From: CAZNPU01 sp964575335
Lineage (GTDB): Bacteria > Planctomycetota > Phycisphaerae > Phycisphaerales > SM1A02
NCBI GenBank assembly: GCA_964575335.1
Contig: CAZNPU010000034.1
Span: forward strand, 1-31,256
Direction: 5' to 3'
DNA length: 31,256 nt
Positions 24,035 through 31,256 of the stretch are shown one piece after another. Under the pieces are notes generated by a model. The model was not told where the DNA came from. It did no database searches and saw only the letters and a program-made list of their open reading frames with translations. The translations under genes were made by a program, and so were the position numbers. Each line of letters begins with the position of its first letter. Position 1 is the stretch's first letter.

Positions 24035-24751
24035 ATGCGGATCGACATTCTCACCCTGTTTCCCGAGATGTTTCCAGGCGCACTCAACGCCAGCATCATG
24101 GGCAGGGCGGCCCAGGCGAAACTCGTTGAATATCACGTCCATGACATTCGCGAGTTCGCTGACAACAAGCACCGGAAGGTTGATGATCGACCCTTCGGCG
24201 GCGGGCCGGGAATGGTGATGATGTGTCAACCGATCTATGACGCAGTCATGGCGGTTGAAAAAAAAGACAGTCGGCCAGCGACTCGAATCCTGCTCAGTCC
24301 ACAAGGCAAGCCTTTGGATCAGCGCATGGTTGAGGAACTGGCGAAAAAACCCCGGCTGCTGTTGCTGGCCGGTCATTATGAAGGGGTTGACGAGCGCGTG
24401 ATCGACGAGCTGCAACCTCTGGAGCTGAGCATCGGCGATTATGTGCTCAGCGGTGGCGAGTTGCCGGCCATGGTGCTCACCGATGCGGTGGTGAGGCTGT
24501 TGCCCGGCGTGCTCGGCCACGAGGACTCAGCGGCGCAGGACTCCTTCGCCGCTCGCGGCGCTGACGAGCAGCGTTTGCTCGACTGCCCGCATTACACCCG
24601 ACCTCGCGTCTGGCGTGATCGGGAAGTGCCAAGCGTGCTGCTCTCAGGTGACCATCAGGCCATCGACGAGTGGCGACGAAAGGAAATGCTCAAACGGACG
24701 CGACAGCGACGTCCGGATCTTTTGAAGCCTGATCTCTTGAAGGAAGACTGA
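24035..24751 (+). CDS. trmD: tRNA (guanine-N1-)-methyltransferase
   Basis: 238 residues from ATG 24035 (MRIDILTLFPEMFPGALNASIMGRAA); the frame opens at 23996. TrmD methylates G37 of tRNAs with a G at 36, preventing +1 frameshifts. The trefoil knot and SAM site are seen in LLLLAGHYEGVDERV and LSIGDYVLSGGELPAMVL. DRPFGGGPGMVMM is the conserved glycine-rich segment, and EDSAAQDSF marks the flexible loop. Length is close to the usual 240-250. It is followed by rplS, about 105 bases on, in the same operon. Confidence 0.97.
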   Translation: MRIDILTLFPEMFPGALNASIMGRAAQAKLVEYHVHDIREFADNKHRKVDDRPFGGGPGMVMMCQPIYDAVMAVEKKDSRPATRILLSPQGKPLDQRMVEELAKKPRLLLLAGHYEGVDERVIDELQPLELSIGDYVLSGGELPAMVLTDAVVRLLPGVLGHEDSAAQDSFAARGADEQRLLDCPHYTRPRVWRDREVPSVLLSGDHQAIDEWRRKEMLKRTRQRRPDLLKPDLLKED

Positions 24752-24857
24752 ACCGAGACGACAAGCGAGCTTCAGAAACACGCATCAAGGCCAAGCGCTT
24801 GCCTGAAGCATGAATCGCTTATTGCCTCGTCCTCATCTTGCACGAAACGGTGCCACC

Positions 24858-25298
24858 ATGAACACGCAGCAGATTCTCAACGACATCACCGCCAAGCAAC
24901 TCAAGCCCGCCAGTGAGATTCCGGACTTCTCAATCGGCGATACGCTGAACGTTCACGTCCGAATCATCGAGGGCGACAAAGAGCGCATTCAGATTTATCA
25001 GGGCGTCCTGATTGCCGAGAAAGGCAGCGGCATCAACAAGACCATCACGGTGCGCCGCATTGTGGCTAATGAGGGCGTGGAGCGTATTTTCCCGCTGCAC
25101 TCGCCTCGCATCGCCAAGATTGAGGTGGTTCGCCGCTCTGACGCTCGCCGCAGCAAGCTGTACTACCTGCGTGATCGCGTGGGCAAGAGCCGCCGCCTGC
25201 GTGATCAGCGCCGCGGCTTGAAGCATGTGATGGAGGATCAGGCAGCTTCCGCCACCACTGCTGTCGCTGCTACTGCTGAAACTGAACAGAGCGAGTAA
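24858..25298 (+). CDS. rplS: 50S ribosomal protein L19
   Basis: 146 residues from ATG 24858 (MNTQQILNDITAKQLKP); an ATG at 24810 is also in frame. The core contains FSIGDTLNVHVRIIEGDKERIQIYQGV, VERIFPLHSPRIAKIEVVRR and the signature KLYYLRDRVGKSRRL, all L19. Usual length is about 115; the extra C-terminal tail (QRRGLKHVMEDQ..., then Ala/Thr-rich) looks disordered. L19 sits at the 30S-50S interface. It is the last gene before a strong terminator at 25372-25405. Confidence 0.96.
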   Translation: MNTQQILNDITAKQLKPASEIPDFSIGDTLNVHVRIIEGDKERIQIYQGVLIAEKGSGINKTITVRRIVANEGVERIFPLHSPRIAKIEVVRRSDARRSKLYYLRDRVGKSRRLRDQRRGLKHVMEDQAASATTAVAATAETEQSE

Positions 25299-25302
25299 TT
25301 CT

Positions 25303-25318
25303 CGGGTTAGAAAACCCG
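25303..25318 (+). promoter_or_regulatory. Short hairpin after rplS
   Basis: CGGGTT and AACCCG make a 6-bp stem with a 4-base AGAA loop, 4 bases past the rplS stop. No T run follows, so the next hairpin is the real terminator. Confidence 0.35.
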
Positions 25319-25371
25319 TCCCTACGCTGTTTGCGCCTGCGCAGACGGCAGGGCGATATGTGAACGTAACG

Positions 25372-25405
25372 CTGCAGGCACATCAACGGTGTGCCTGCAG
25401 TTTTT
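25372..25405 (+). terminator. Terminator of rpsP-trmD-rplS
   Basis: CTGCAGGCACA (25372-25382) pairs perfectly with TGTGCCTGCAG (25390-25400), an 11-bp stem with a 7-base loop, followed by TTTTT. Confidence 0.92.
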
Positions 25406-25750
25406 CTGCGCAGCAGGTGCAGATGATGTAGATGTGACAGACATGAAAGTAGAGCCGCCGGGGAGACAACGTGAATGAAGATGGCGGTGATGCGCAGCGG
25501 AGCCATCATCGCGGTCACTGCCGGGTGGCAGCGTTGCCATTTTGTAATTCGGTGATGGGCAATAGGTGAGCTGCGATGCTGCAATTGAACACGCACGTGT
25601 CGCAGGCAGTGAGTGCTTTGGGTGCTGTACGCTGGCATGAGCGCTTCAATAGCGCCGGTGCCGCTGGCACAGATGTGGGAGGAAGCGTCGATTGCGTGCT
25701 GCCTGCCGGCCGGCAGCGAGTGATGCGACACATGCAATCGTTCAAATAAG
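25406..25750. other. G-rich low-complexity tract without a gene
   Basis: 345 bases on the far side of the ArsR gene. The plus strand is visibly rich in G and in GATG-like words (GATGATGTAGATGTGACAG, later GGTGATGCGCAGCGG). No credible reading frame: the longest open frames give Cys, His and Arg-rich nonsense. It contains GCCGGCCGGC near 25708. Read on the other strand it resembles the C-rich tract at 26080-26877 in word use. Confidence 0.45.
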
Positions 25751-26023
25751 TCAATTTGCATGCTGGCGAATCCAGCGCACGATCGGGCCGAGTTGTCCTG
25801 GCACGATGCTGTAGATGAGGCTGGGGCCGCGTTTGGATTGTCGCACGAGGCCTGCTGCACGAAGAGCGCGGAGATGTTCTGAAAAGGTGGAGCCGCCCAG
25901 GCGGAACTGTGCATGCAGTTCGCCGACGGTCTGCGGCTTGTTTCGAAGCAGATCGAGGATGCGCCGCCGCACCGGGTGCGCAACAGCGCGAAACACATCG
26001 GGAGCGTTATTGGGCCGGGCCAT
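25751..26023 (-). CDS. ArsR-family winged-helix transcriptional regulator
   Basis: 90 residues from ATG 26023 (MARPNNAPDVFRAVAHPVRRRIL); longer upstream frames are low-complexity and rejected. It has the core ArsR fold: FRAVAHPVRRRILDLLRNKPQTVGELHAQFRLGGSTFSEHLRALRAAGLVRQSKRGPSLIYSIVP, with the recognition helix around STFSEHLRALRAAG and a wing at KRGPSLIYSI. It contains no cysteine, so it lacks the CxC metal site of arsenic and cadmium sensors and is of the type that senses something else. The palindrome at 26033-26050 just upstream suggests autorepression. Neighbours are low-complexity tracts; no target gene is obvious. Confidence 0.85.
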   Translation of the reverse strand: MARPNNAPDVFRAVAHPVRRRILDLLRNKPQTVGELHAQFRLGGSTFSEHLRALRAAGLVRQSKRGPSLIYSIVPGQLGPIVRWIRQHAN

Positions 26024-26032
26024 AAAATGGAT

Positions 26033-26050
26033 TTTCGGGAAAATCCGAAA
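26033..26050 (-). promoter_or_regulatory. Inverted repeat upstream of the ArsR gene, possible operator
   Basis: TTTCGG (26033-26038) and CCGAAA (26045-26050) with a 6-base AT-rich centre begin 10 bases upstream of the start codon. Position and symmetry fit autorepression by a dimeric winged-helix protein. Inferred. Confidence 0.42.
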
Positions 26051-26079
26051 TATGTCAAGCAGTGATTGAGCAATCGTGA

Positions 26080-26877
26080 GCCGGTACAGGTGTGTGCAAC
26101 GCTTTGTGGCCGCGGGGGCCGCGGGTCTGAGCCACGCACTCGTCCTGCCGCACCTCGCTCCACCACACTGCACCGCACTGCAGATCGTCCAAAGCGTCTT
26201 GCACGCTCTGCCTGTACAGCACACGTCCTGTCGTACCGCACCTCATCTCATTTCATCTCATCTCGCCTCACACATCTCCCCTCACCCACGGCACGTCGCT
26301 GCATATCCCCGCACGCTGCTGCACTTCACCGCAGCCAGTCGTGCCTCATCGCATGTTGCTCACTCTGCACTGCCGCGCATTGTCACACACCAGCATGCAT
26401 CCATCGCCGACATCGGCGTACTTCACCGCATGCCACCACACCATCGGCGCACCGCATCGCATCACACTGCCGATCACCGATGCCATTGCATGTCGGCTCA
26501 CTCCACCACCCTGCCCCGCTCATTACCGCATGTCACCCTCTTTGACCATCCTTTGCCCGCTGCACTGCGCCGCCTCACACCTCGCCGCACATCGCTGCGC
26601 ATTACGGCATATCTTTGCACTTCTCTGATCTGTAATGTCGGTACATTGCAGCGCATCTCACCGCGCTTGCCTCACATCAGCTCAGCGCACATCATCGCCT
26701 TCTGCACATCGCCGACAGCACCTCACGTCGCCCCCGTTCATTACTGCACATTACTGCTGCACGCATGTTGCATGTCGATGTGCCCGCTCTATACAACCGG
26801 CACGCTCCCACTGAGCCTGCATGCCTTCATTCATTTCCCCCTCTCCCTCAACCAACAACAAACAACCAGCAACAAAC
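26080..26877. repeat. C-rich, G-poor low-complexity tract
   Basis: About 800 bases made of degenerate words such as CACCGCA, CATCGC, GCACATC, CTGCAC and CCGCATGYCACC (ACCGCATG recurs near 26427 and 26523). The plus strand is rich in C and poor in G, so all three plus frames stay open for long runs (one for 888 bases), while the minus strand shows no comparable frame. Their products are His, Ser and Pro-rich repeats of no known family. This is what stop-poor composition would give, so I do not call a gene. A 14-base palindrome CGCCGA-CA-TCGGCG lies at 26405-26418. Origin and role unknown. Confidence 0.55.
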
Positions 26878-26913
26878 AAACACGGGACGCTCCCACCTGG
26901 GCGTCCCGTGTTT
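26878..26913 (-). terminator. Terminator downstream of xerC
   Basis: AAACACGGGACGC (26878-26890) pairs perfectly with GCGTCCCGTGTTT (26901-26913), 13 bp with a 10-base loop. On the minus strand it continues TTTGTTTGTTG, typical of an intrinsic terminator, 65 bases past the recombinase stop. Confidence 0.85.
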
Positions 26914-26978
26914 ACGTTGACATTCTCAACTGCAATGCAACAATCTGTTGCCGGGCTGTCTGAGCCTGGCCTTGCGCC

Positions 26979-28037
26979 TCACGACGCTTCGGCACGCGGA
27001 TGCGCCTCGTCGTAGGCCGTCCGCATGCGCTGCGTTGTCAGATGCGTGTAGACCTGCGTGGTGCTCAGCGACTGATGGCCGAGCAGTTCCTGCACGCTGC
27101 GCAGGTCGGCGCCGTTATCCAGCAAATGCGTTGCGAAGCTGTGTCGGAGCGTGTGCGGGCTGATATCAGGATCAAGCCCAGCTTCAGCGAGATACTTGCT
27201 GACCTTGCGGCGAACCGATCGCGTGCTCAATCGCGTGCCGTGCTTGTTGATGAACAAGGGCGCATTGGGATCCACCGCTGCGCCGCTGTGCGCCTGCGGC
27301 GCATCGAGCATCTTCATGTAGTGGCGAAGCGCCGCCAGCGCGTGCGAGCCAAGCGGCACGATGCGCTCCTTGCGTCCCTTGCCTCGCACGATCAGCGCCT
27401 GGCTGGATTCGTCGATGTCGCCGCGATTGATGCCCACCAGTTCGCTGACGCGAATGCCTGTGGAATACAGCGTTTCCAGAATCGCGCGATCGCGTGCGCC
27501 AAGCAGTTCGCTGTCATCAGGCGCCGCCAGCAGTCTCTCCACCTGCTCAACGCCGATCGCCTTGGGCAATCGCTTGGCCTGGCGCGGTGTGCGAATGAGC
27601 AGCATCGGGTTGGATGCGATCATTCCGGTCTTGTCCAGCCAGCGATAGAACGACCGCAGCGTCGCGATCTTTCTCGCCATGGTCGCAGCGGAGTATTGAT
27701 GATCTTCCAGGCTGGCGAGGAATGAGCGGATCAGATTCACATCCGCATTCAGCATGGCTGCGGTCACAGTCGCAGGGCCAACCGCTCCCACCACGTTGCC
27801 GGTTCCGTTGCCTGATGCGCTGCCGTTTGTCATCACGGCCTGGCGTCGGCGCTGGTGGGCCTCGGCTTCCTGCTGCGGCGTTGCAGTGATGTTGAACTCA
27901 TCAACCAGAAAATCAACATACTGCCGCAAATCCACGCCGTAGCATCGCGATGTGTAAGGGCTGAAATGTCGCTCATCCAGCAGGTAATGCAGGAAGGCTT
28001 CGACAATCGGAAGATGCTCAGGTTGAGGTTCGCTCAT
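26979..28037 (-). CDS. XerC/XerD-type tyrosine recombinase, with an N-domain insertion
   Basis: 352 residues from ATG 28037 (MSEPQPEHLPIVEAFLHYLLDERHFS). The SAM-like core-binding domain spans about 8-150 and the catalytic domain about 155-345. The catalytic set is complete: R196 (STGIRVSEL), K220 (RGKGRKER), H295 and R298 (SPHTLRHSFATHLL), H321 (LLGHQSLS) and nucleophile Y330 (TTQVYTHL). Such proteins resolve chromosome dimers at dif with FtsK. Typical length is near 300; here about 45 residues (about 52-96, QQEAEAHQRRRQ...NGSASGNGTG) are inserted between helices of the N-domain and look disordered. XerC versus XerD cannot be settled. It is the last gene of a minus-strand set headed by a TolB-like gene. 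Confidence 0.95.
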   Translation of the reverse strand: MSEPQPEHLPIVEAFLHYLLDERHFSPYTSRCYGVDLRQYVDFLVDEFNITATPQQEAEAHQRRRQAVMTNGSASGNGTGNVVGAVGPATVTAAMLNADVNLIRSFLASLEDHQYSAATMARKIATLRSFYRWLDKTGMIASNPMLLIRTPRQAKRLPKAIGVEQVERLLAAPDDSELLGARDRAILETLYSTGIRVSELVGINRGDIDESSQALIVRGKGRKERIVPLGSHALAALRHYMKMLDAPQAHSGAAVDPNAPLFINKHGTRLSTRSVRRKVSKYLAEAGLDPDISPHTLRHSFATHLLDNGADLRSVQELLGHQSLSTTQVYTHLTTQRMRTAYDEAHPRAEAS

Positions 28038-28099
28038 CGCGTGTCTGCCTTGTGTATGAGGGGAGATGTCGGAGTTATCGGAGAGATCGAGACGCGGGA

Positions 28100-28393
28100 T
28101 TAGCTTTGATTTGACGCATTGGCACCATTTCGGCGTGTAATCGGCCTGGCGATGTGCTTGCACACTGCCGCAGCATCAAACCAGTCAAACGGTGAATTCG
28201 GATCGCGCGCGAGCTCCGCAATGTGATCAATCAGCGCCGATTCGCCGCCTGGCTCCCAGCGAAACTGCCAGACGTGCTCGCCTCGTATCAGCGAAATGCG
28301 AAAGCACGGCCCTGTCGTCAATGCGGGCGCGCCCGTCGTGAGCGCAGCAGACGTGGAAGCTTGATTGGGATGATCAGATGAAAGCTCAGTCAT
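28100..28393 (-). CDS. Small protein of unknown function
   Basis: 97 residues from ATG 28393, with GAGGA 7-11 bases upstream. The N-terminal third (STSAALTTGAPALTTG) is low-complexity. The rest (FRISLIRGEHVWQFRWEPGGESALIDHIAELARDPNSPFDWFDAAAVCKHIA) looks like a compact domain: two strands, then an amphipathic helix, then DWFDAAAVCKHI. No signal peptide. It sits between the lipoprotein and xerC, 43 and about 60 bases away, on the same strand, so is very likely in their operon. No family recognised. Confidence 0.7.
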   Translation of the reverse strand: MTELSSDHPNQASTSAALTTGAPALTTGPCFRISLIRGEHVWQFRWEPGGESALIDHIAELARDPNSPFDWFDAAAVCKHIARPITRRNGANASNQS

Positions 28394-28436
28394 CGGCGGT
28401 CCTCGGCTGCGCGGCGCCGACGACCGTCAATGATCA

Positions 28437-29216
28437 TCAGCGTCGCGTCGTGGTTTGAATCGCCATCGGCGTCAATCGCGCCCGCTCGCATTCGAGCAGA
28501 TCGCGCATCAACCGATGGGCGACGAACTGTGTGTACAACTCCATGCTCACCTGATAAATCCGCCGCCCATACGCGCTGTCCGGTTCGGATCGGCCGGCGG
28601 CGTACTCGTCGAGCCACTGCAGGGTCTGGTGATTCGTTGCGTCAAAAACGCCCGCAGCCTGCGAAATTGAACTCGCCGAGGCTATCGCTCCCGGCGCGAC
28701 CTCATCCGTCGAAGCGCGCGTGAATGCGACTGGATCAAACCGCGATGAAGGCATCGCCATCGGATTGCGAAACAACTGCAACGCTGCGCCGAGCTTTGGC
28801 GGCGGATACGGGTCGTACGACGTCACCGTGCCGACAATCAGCGCATCAGCGCCAAGAACCTGCAGAAGCGCAATTGCATCGTCAGGCGAATCGACCGATC
28901 GCATGCCCAACTGACGCATCGCCAGAATCACGCGATTCACCGGAAGCGCGTGAAGGCCGCTGACCTGCTCGATCTGCTCGGCGAATATGTCGGCGACACG
29001 ATCGCCCTGCACATGCGAGACCCCGGATTCATTCGCAAACGGCACGACCGCCCACAGTTCGGGACGATCGTACGGCGCGGTCAACGCCGTCGGCGGCTGC
29101 AATTGCTTTCCCGTCTGGCATCCGCCCAGCACAATTAGCAAAAGCGCCAGCGCTGCGGCGCGCAAGGCAGTATGCAGCGCAACCGATTCGGATTGCATGG
29201 AGTGTGCACTTGTCAT
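28437..29216 (-). CDS. Lipoprotein with CsgG/FlgO-like domain
   Basis: 259 residues from ATG 29216. Lipoprotein signal peptide: ALALLLIVLGGCQ with lipobox C33 (LGGC). The mature part opens ELWAVVPFANESGVSHVQGDRVADIFAEQIEQVSGLHALPVNRVILAMRQLGM and goes on AIALLQVLGADALIVGTVTSYDPYPPPKLGAALQLF. That matches envelope lipoproteins of the CsgG/FlgO/GNA1162 type, which assemble at the outer membrane or report on it. Residues 170-230 are less conserved. It follows the TolB-like gene with a gap of 100 bases containing two hairpins. The exact role is unknown; lipoprotein is firm. Confidence 0.82.
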   Translation of the reverse strand: MTSAHSMQSESVALHTALRAAALALLLIVLGGCQTGKQLQPPTALTAPYDRPELWAVVPFANESGVSHVQGDRVADIFAEQIEQVSGLHALPVNRVILAMRQLGMRSVDSPDDAIALLQVLGADALIVGTVTSYDPYPPPKLGAALQLFRNPMAMPSSRFDPVAFTRASTDEVAPGAIASASSISQAAGVFDATNHQTLQWLDEYAAGRSEPDSAYGRRIYQVSMELYTQFVAHRLMRDLLECERARLTPMAIQTTTRR

Positions 29217-29232
29217 GGCGTCCTGCCTGAGA

Positions 29233-29247
29233 ACGGGCTCCGCCCGT
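29233..29247. promoter_or_regulatory. Intercistronic hairpin 1
   Basis: ACGGGC (29233-29238) and GCCCGT (29242-29247) form a 6-bp stem with a 3-base loop between the TolB-like and CsgG-like genes. Confidence 0.35.
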
Positions 29248-29254
29248 CCGGGGT

Positions 29255-29279
29255 GACTGAGCACATGCCGTGCTCAGTC
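29255..29279. promoter_or_regulatory. Intercistronic hairpin 2
   Basis: GACTGAGCAC (29255-29264) and GTGCTCAGTC (29270-29279) form a perfect 10-bp stem with a 5-base loop. No T tract on either strand. It may protect or stabilise mRNA or set relative expression of the TolB-like and CsgG-like genes. Confidence 0.5.
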
Positions 29280-29316
29280 GCGTAAGTCGTCGTGTTGTCA
29301 CTCGGTGCGCATCACA

Positions 29317-30585
29317 TCAGTGATGCACACCGGGAACCTGTGATTGCGGATTAACTGTGGCCATGTCCATCGGCTGAGTGGACCGCCGATCATGAGGATG
29401 CGTCGCCCGAACCGCCCAGATGTTGTCCACGCCTGAGCGATCGGAAACGAAATACACCGTGCTGTCGGAGGCCCAAACCGGCTGGAAGTTGGCGAACATG
29501 CCGTTGGTCAAGCTCGTGCGGCCGGTTCCGTCTGCATTCACAATCCACAGATCTGACTGCCCCGGCCGGGCTTCCGGCGATTCGTTGGGATCAATCACGC
29601 TCACGAACACAATGCGGCTGCCATCGGGCGACCACGCCGGATTGATCAGCGCAGCGTTCGCAGCTGAGACGATCTCGGTGGGATACTTCGCCTGGCCGTC
29701 AACGTAGTCGATGGTCCAGATGCTGTAGTCGCGGCTGCCACGCTGCTTGGCGCGCTGAAAGAGAATCCTGTTCTGCGCCGGATCGGGGCACCATTCGGGA
29801 AATACGCCGTAGTCGAGGAAATGCCGCATGCCCGGATTGGCGACGTCAACTACCCAAATCTCCCATCGCGCCGTCTGCGAATTGAGCTTGCAGTATGCGA
29901 TGTGCCTGCCGTCGGGCGACCAGGTTGGATGCAATTCGTGATCGGCGTCGTTGGTGATCTGCACCGTGCTGCCGCCGTCGACACTCACCGTATAGATGTC
30001 CCAATTGCCCGAACGATCAGATGCAAATGCAATGGTCTTTCCATCGGGACTGAATGCAGGCATGACATCGTCGGCAGGATCGGAGGTCACTTGCGTGATC
30101 GTCTTGCCGTTGACCGCTTTCAGATAAATGTCTGAGGTGCTGCGGTGCATGGTCGACGAGAACGCCAGCCACTTGCCTGTCGGGTCAATCGCAGGATCAA
30201 TGCACATGCCCTCAGTGGCGGTGGTCACCTGAATGAGATTGGTTCCGCCATCAAACTGGCTGCCTGCACTGTTGTTGTCACTGGCCAGTTCGCCGTACAG
30301 TCCGATCAACAATGCCTGCCGACTGCGTTCAGACGTTGCGGTCTTGTTCGGCGCACCGACGCTGCCTGGTGATGAGAACGACACCGGCTCGGGCGCAAGG
30401 GCGAAATCCTTGTTGGTCGGCTGAATGACCGCGGGCGAAGGCCGTGGCGCAGGACGCTCGTCTTGCAGGGTCGCGGGACTGTGGCCAGCGGATGCCTGAT
30501 GCATTTCGACGGTTTCGCAGCCGGTGATCGCCAGCGCCGCGGCACCCGCCACTGCATACATTACCGATCGCATTGGAATCTTCAC
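29317..30585 (-). CDS. TolB-like PD40 beta-propeller lipoprotein
   Basis: 422 residues from GTG 30585, which has GGAG about 9 bases upstream; TTG 30600 and ATG 30573 are other in-frame options. The signal peptide ends in a lipobox (ALAITGCET, C23). A Pro-rich, disordered linker spans about 25-75. Then come at least five PD40/WD40-like beta-propeller blades: PTGKWLAFSS, AFSPDGKTIAFASDRSGNWDIY, TWSPDGRHIAYCK, AWSPDGSRIVFVS and VYFVSDRSGVDNIW, with the repeated SPDG turn. It is an outer-membrane or periplasmic scaffold like TolB; no TolA, TolQ/R or Pal is nearby. The group of lipoproteins and xerC downstream suggests one operon. Confidence 0.85.
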   Translation of the reverse strand: MKIPMRSVMYAVAGAAALAITGCETVEMHQASAGHSPATLQDERPAPRPSPAVIQPTNKDFALAPEPVSFSSPGSVGAPNKTATSERSRQALLIGLYGELASDNNSAGSQFDGGTNLIQVTTATEGMCIDPAIDPTGKWLAFSSTMHRSTSDIYLKAVNGKTITQVTSDPADDVMPAFSPDGKTIAFASDRSGNWDIYTVSVDGGSTVQITNDADHELHPTWSPDGRHIAYCKLNSQTARWEIWVVDVANPGMRHFLDYGVFPEWCPDPAQNRILFQRAKQRGSRDYSIWTIDYVDGQAKYPTEIVSAANAALINPAWSPDGSRIVFVSVIDPNESPEARPGQSDLWIVNADGTGRTSLTNGMFANFQPVWASDSTVYFVSDRSGVDNIWAVRATHPHDRRSTQPMDMATVNPQSQVPGVHH

Positions 30586-31256
30586 GGGACTGATCTCCAA
30601 TTGCTCCGACCGAAAGCACGCGGCCTGATCGGAAGCGACTTGTACATGCGGGTCGGTGACGTTCGTCCATGCCTCCGAAAGCGATGTGCGACGACACCGG
30701 TCGTCGAGTCTTCACACCGCCTTCCAGTTCAAGGCCCTTATCGGACGAATGCCGACCCGTGCTTGAACACGCCGACTGGAGTTTTCACCTCGCACACATC
30801 GGCGTCCGTGGGCGTTATCGGCTGGCGTTGAAACGGACGTGAGTGGAGTTGCAGGATTCAGGAAAGATATTTGGGTTTTTCAGCCCCCGGCGCGCTGTCC
30901 TGAGCGCGGATGACTCAAGCAAGGCAATGATTTGACCTCGGAATCGAACGCCGGTGCGTGGGGCGGGGGCAGGGAGCTTGAGACAGGGCTTTTACTTGGG
31001 GCTTGACAGGGACTTGGCATTGGTGGTGGACCAACGCTGCATGCAACGCCGCGGCTCACTTCCCACACTCCCCAGCACATGCAGATCACGCGCCCGCCCG
31101 GCATCTTTCGCGCTGTGTGGATCAGACGCTGCCAGCAGCATACAAACAGCAAGACCAGGTGGATTTCGCACGCGATTGACCGGCCGGTGCAATACCCAAC
31201 TCGGCAATACTTCAGTTCCTAAGGGATTTTCTTTCGCCGGTTGATCGACTACACTA
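30586..31256. other. No gene supported
   Basis: 671 bases upstream of the TolB-like gene up to the window end. Open frames up to about 120 codons exist on both strands, but their products look like shadow sequence with no recognisable motif. CGACGAC (30689-30695) and GTCGTCG (30700-30706) form a 7-bp hairpin. The stretch probably carries the promoter of the TolB-like operon and perhaps that of a gene beyond the window. Confidence 0.5.

Noticed and set aside
25270..26241. A 323-codon minus-strand open frame covering the ArsR gene and the G-rich tract
   Set aside because: It runs in another frame from the clear 90-residue winged-helix gene and gives Cys/His/Arg-rich sequence without motifs.
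26500..26900. A possible dif site near the xerC gene
   Set aside because: No 28-base two-arm dif-like sequence could be recognised; nearness to xerC alone is not evidence.
26076..26963. A 295-codon plus-strand open frame giving a His/Ser/Pro-rich protein
   Set aside because: All three plus frames are open here because the tract is stop-poor. There is no start signal, no known domain and no frame preference. Kept as a finding about composition only.
30930..30960. GTTCGATTC on the minus strand, resembling a tRNA T-arm
   Set aside because: The flanking bases do not form a 5-bp stem, and no acceptor, D or anticodon arms are found in the right places.

Overview
The window looks like chromosomal DNA of a Planctomycetota bacterium, most likely from or near the class Phycisphaerae. 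This is inferred from gene content and was not tested by a search. The pointers are: a zinc-ribbon membrane protein of the 'CxxCGYDLR...CPECG' type, an ECF sigma factor overlapping a pseudopilin-like (H-X9-DG type) membrane protein, a cytochrome c / copper monooxygenase fusion, an exosortase-type (PEP-CTERM-like) protein, a DapL-type lysine pathway gene and hopanoid gene hpnH. Genes sit on both strands in short operons, and most are housekeeping. I see no rRNA, tRNA, CRISPR array, transposase, prophage or recognisable defence system.

Layout. 1-0.8 kb: 3' end of atpA and its terminator. 0.9-3.0 kb (minus): zinc-ribbon membrane protein and a class I aminotransferase. 3.4-5.9 kb (plus): NADPH-FMN reductase, SAM methyltransferase and a secreted protein, closed by a bidirectional terminator. 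6.0-7.9 kb (minus): secreted M28 peptidase. 8.3-9.4 kb (plus): prfB (RF2) with a programmed +1 frameshift. 9.5-11.8 kb (minus): cytochrome c / copper monooxygenase and a PEP-CTERM-like surface protein. 12.0-13.6 kb (plus): lipid kinase and SRPBCC protein. 13.6-17.7 kb (minus): threonine dehydratase-like enzyme, dapL, a PmtA-like methyltransferase, rplT and rpmI. 17.9-19.6 kb (minus): membrane protein and ECF sigma factor. 19.9-23.3 kb (plus): hpnH, a TPR protein, a small conserved-looking protein and a site-2 protease. 23.5-25.4 kb (plus): rpsP-trmD-rplS with promoter, leader and terminator. 25.4-26.9 kb: a small ArsR-type regulator between two strand-asymmetric low-complexity tracts. 27.0-30.6 kb (minus): TolB-like lipoprotein, CsgG/FlgO-like lipoprotein, a small protein and a XerC/D recombinase. 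The last ~670 bases hold no gene I can support.

Four things deserve most attention. (1) A short palindromic element occurs once in the prfB leader and once inside the dehydratase reading frame, where it appears to have been domesticated as an in-frame insertion flanked by 9-base direct repeats. (2) The ECF sigma gene overlaps, by ATGA, a membrane protein with pseudopilin features that may be its anti-sigma factor. (3) About 1.4 kb around the ArsR gene has opposite strand skew on either side and no coding explanation. (4) prfB keeps the CTTTGAC shift site but lacks the usual upstream Shine-Dalgarno-like stimulator. Nothing here proves a new multi-gene system. The sigma/pseudopilin pair and the skewed ArsR locus are the best leads.
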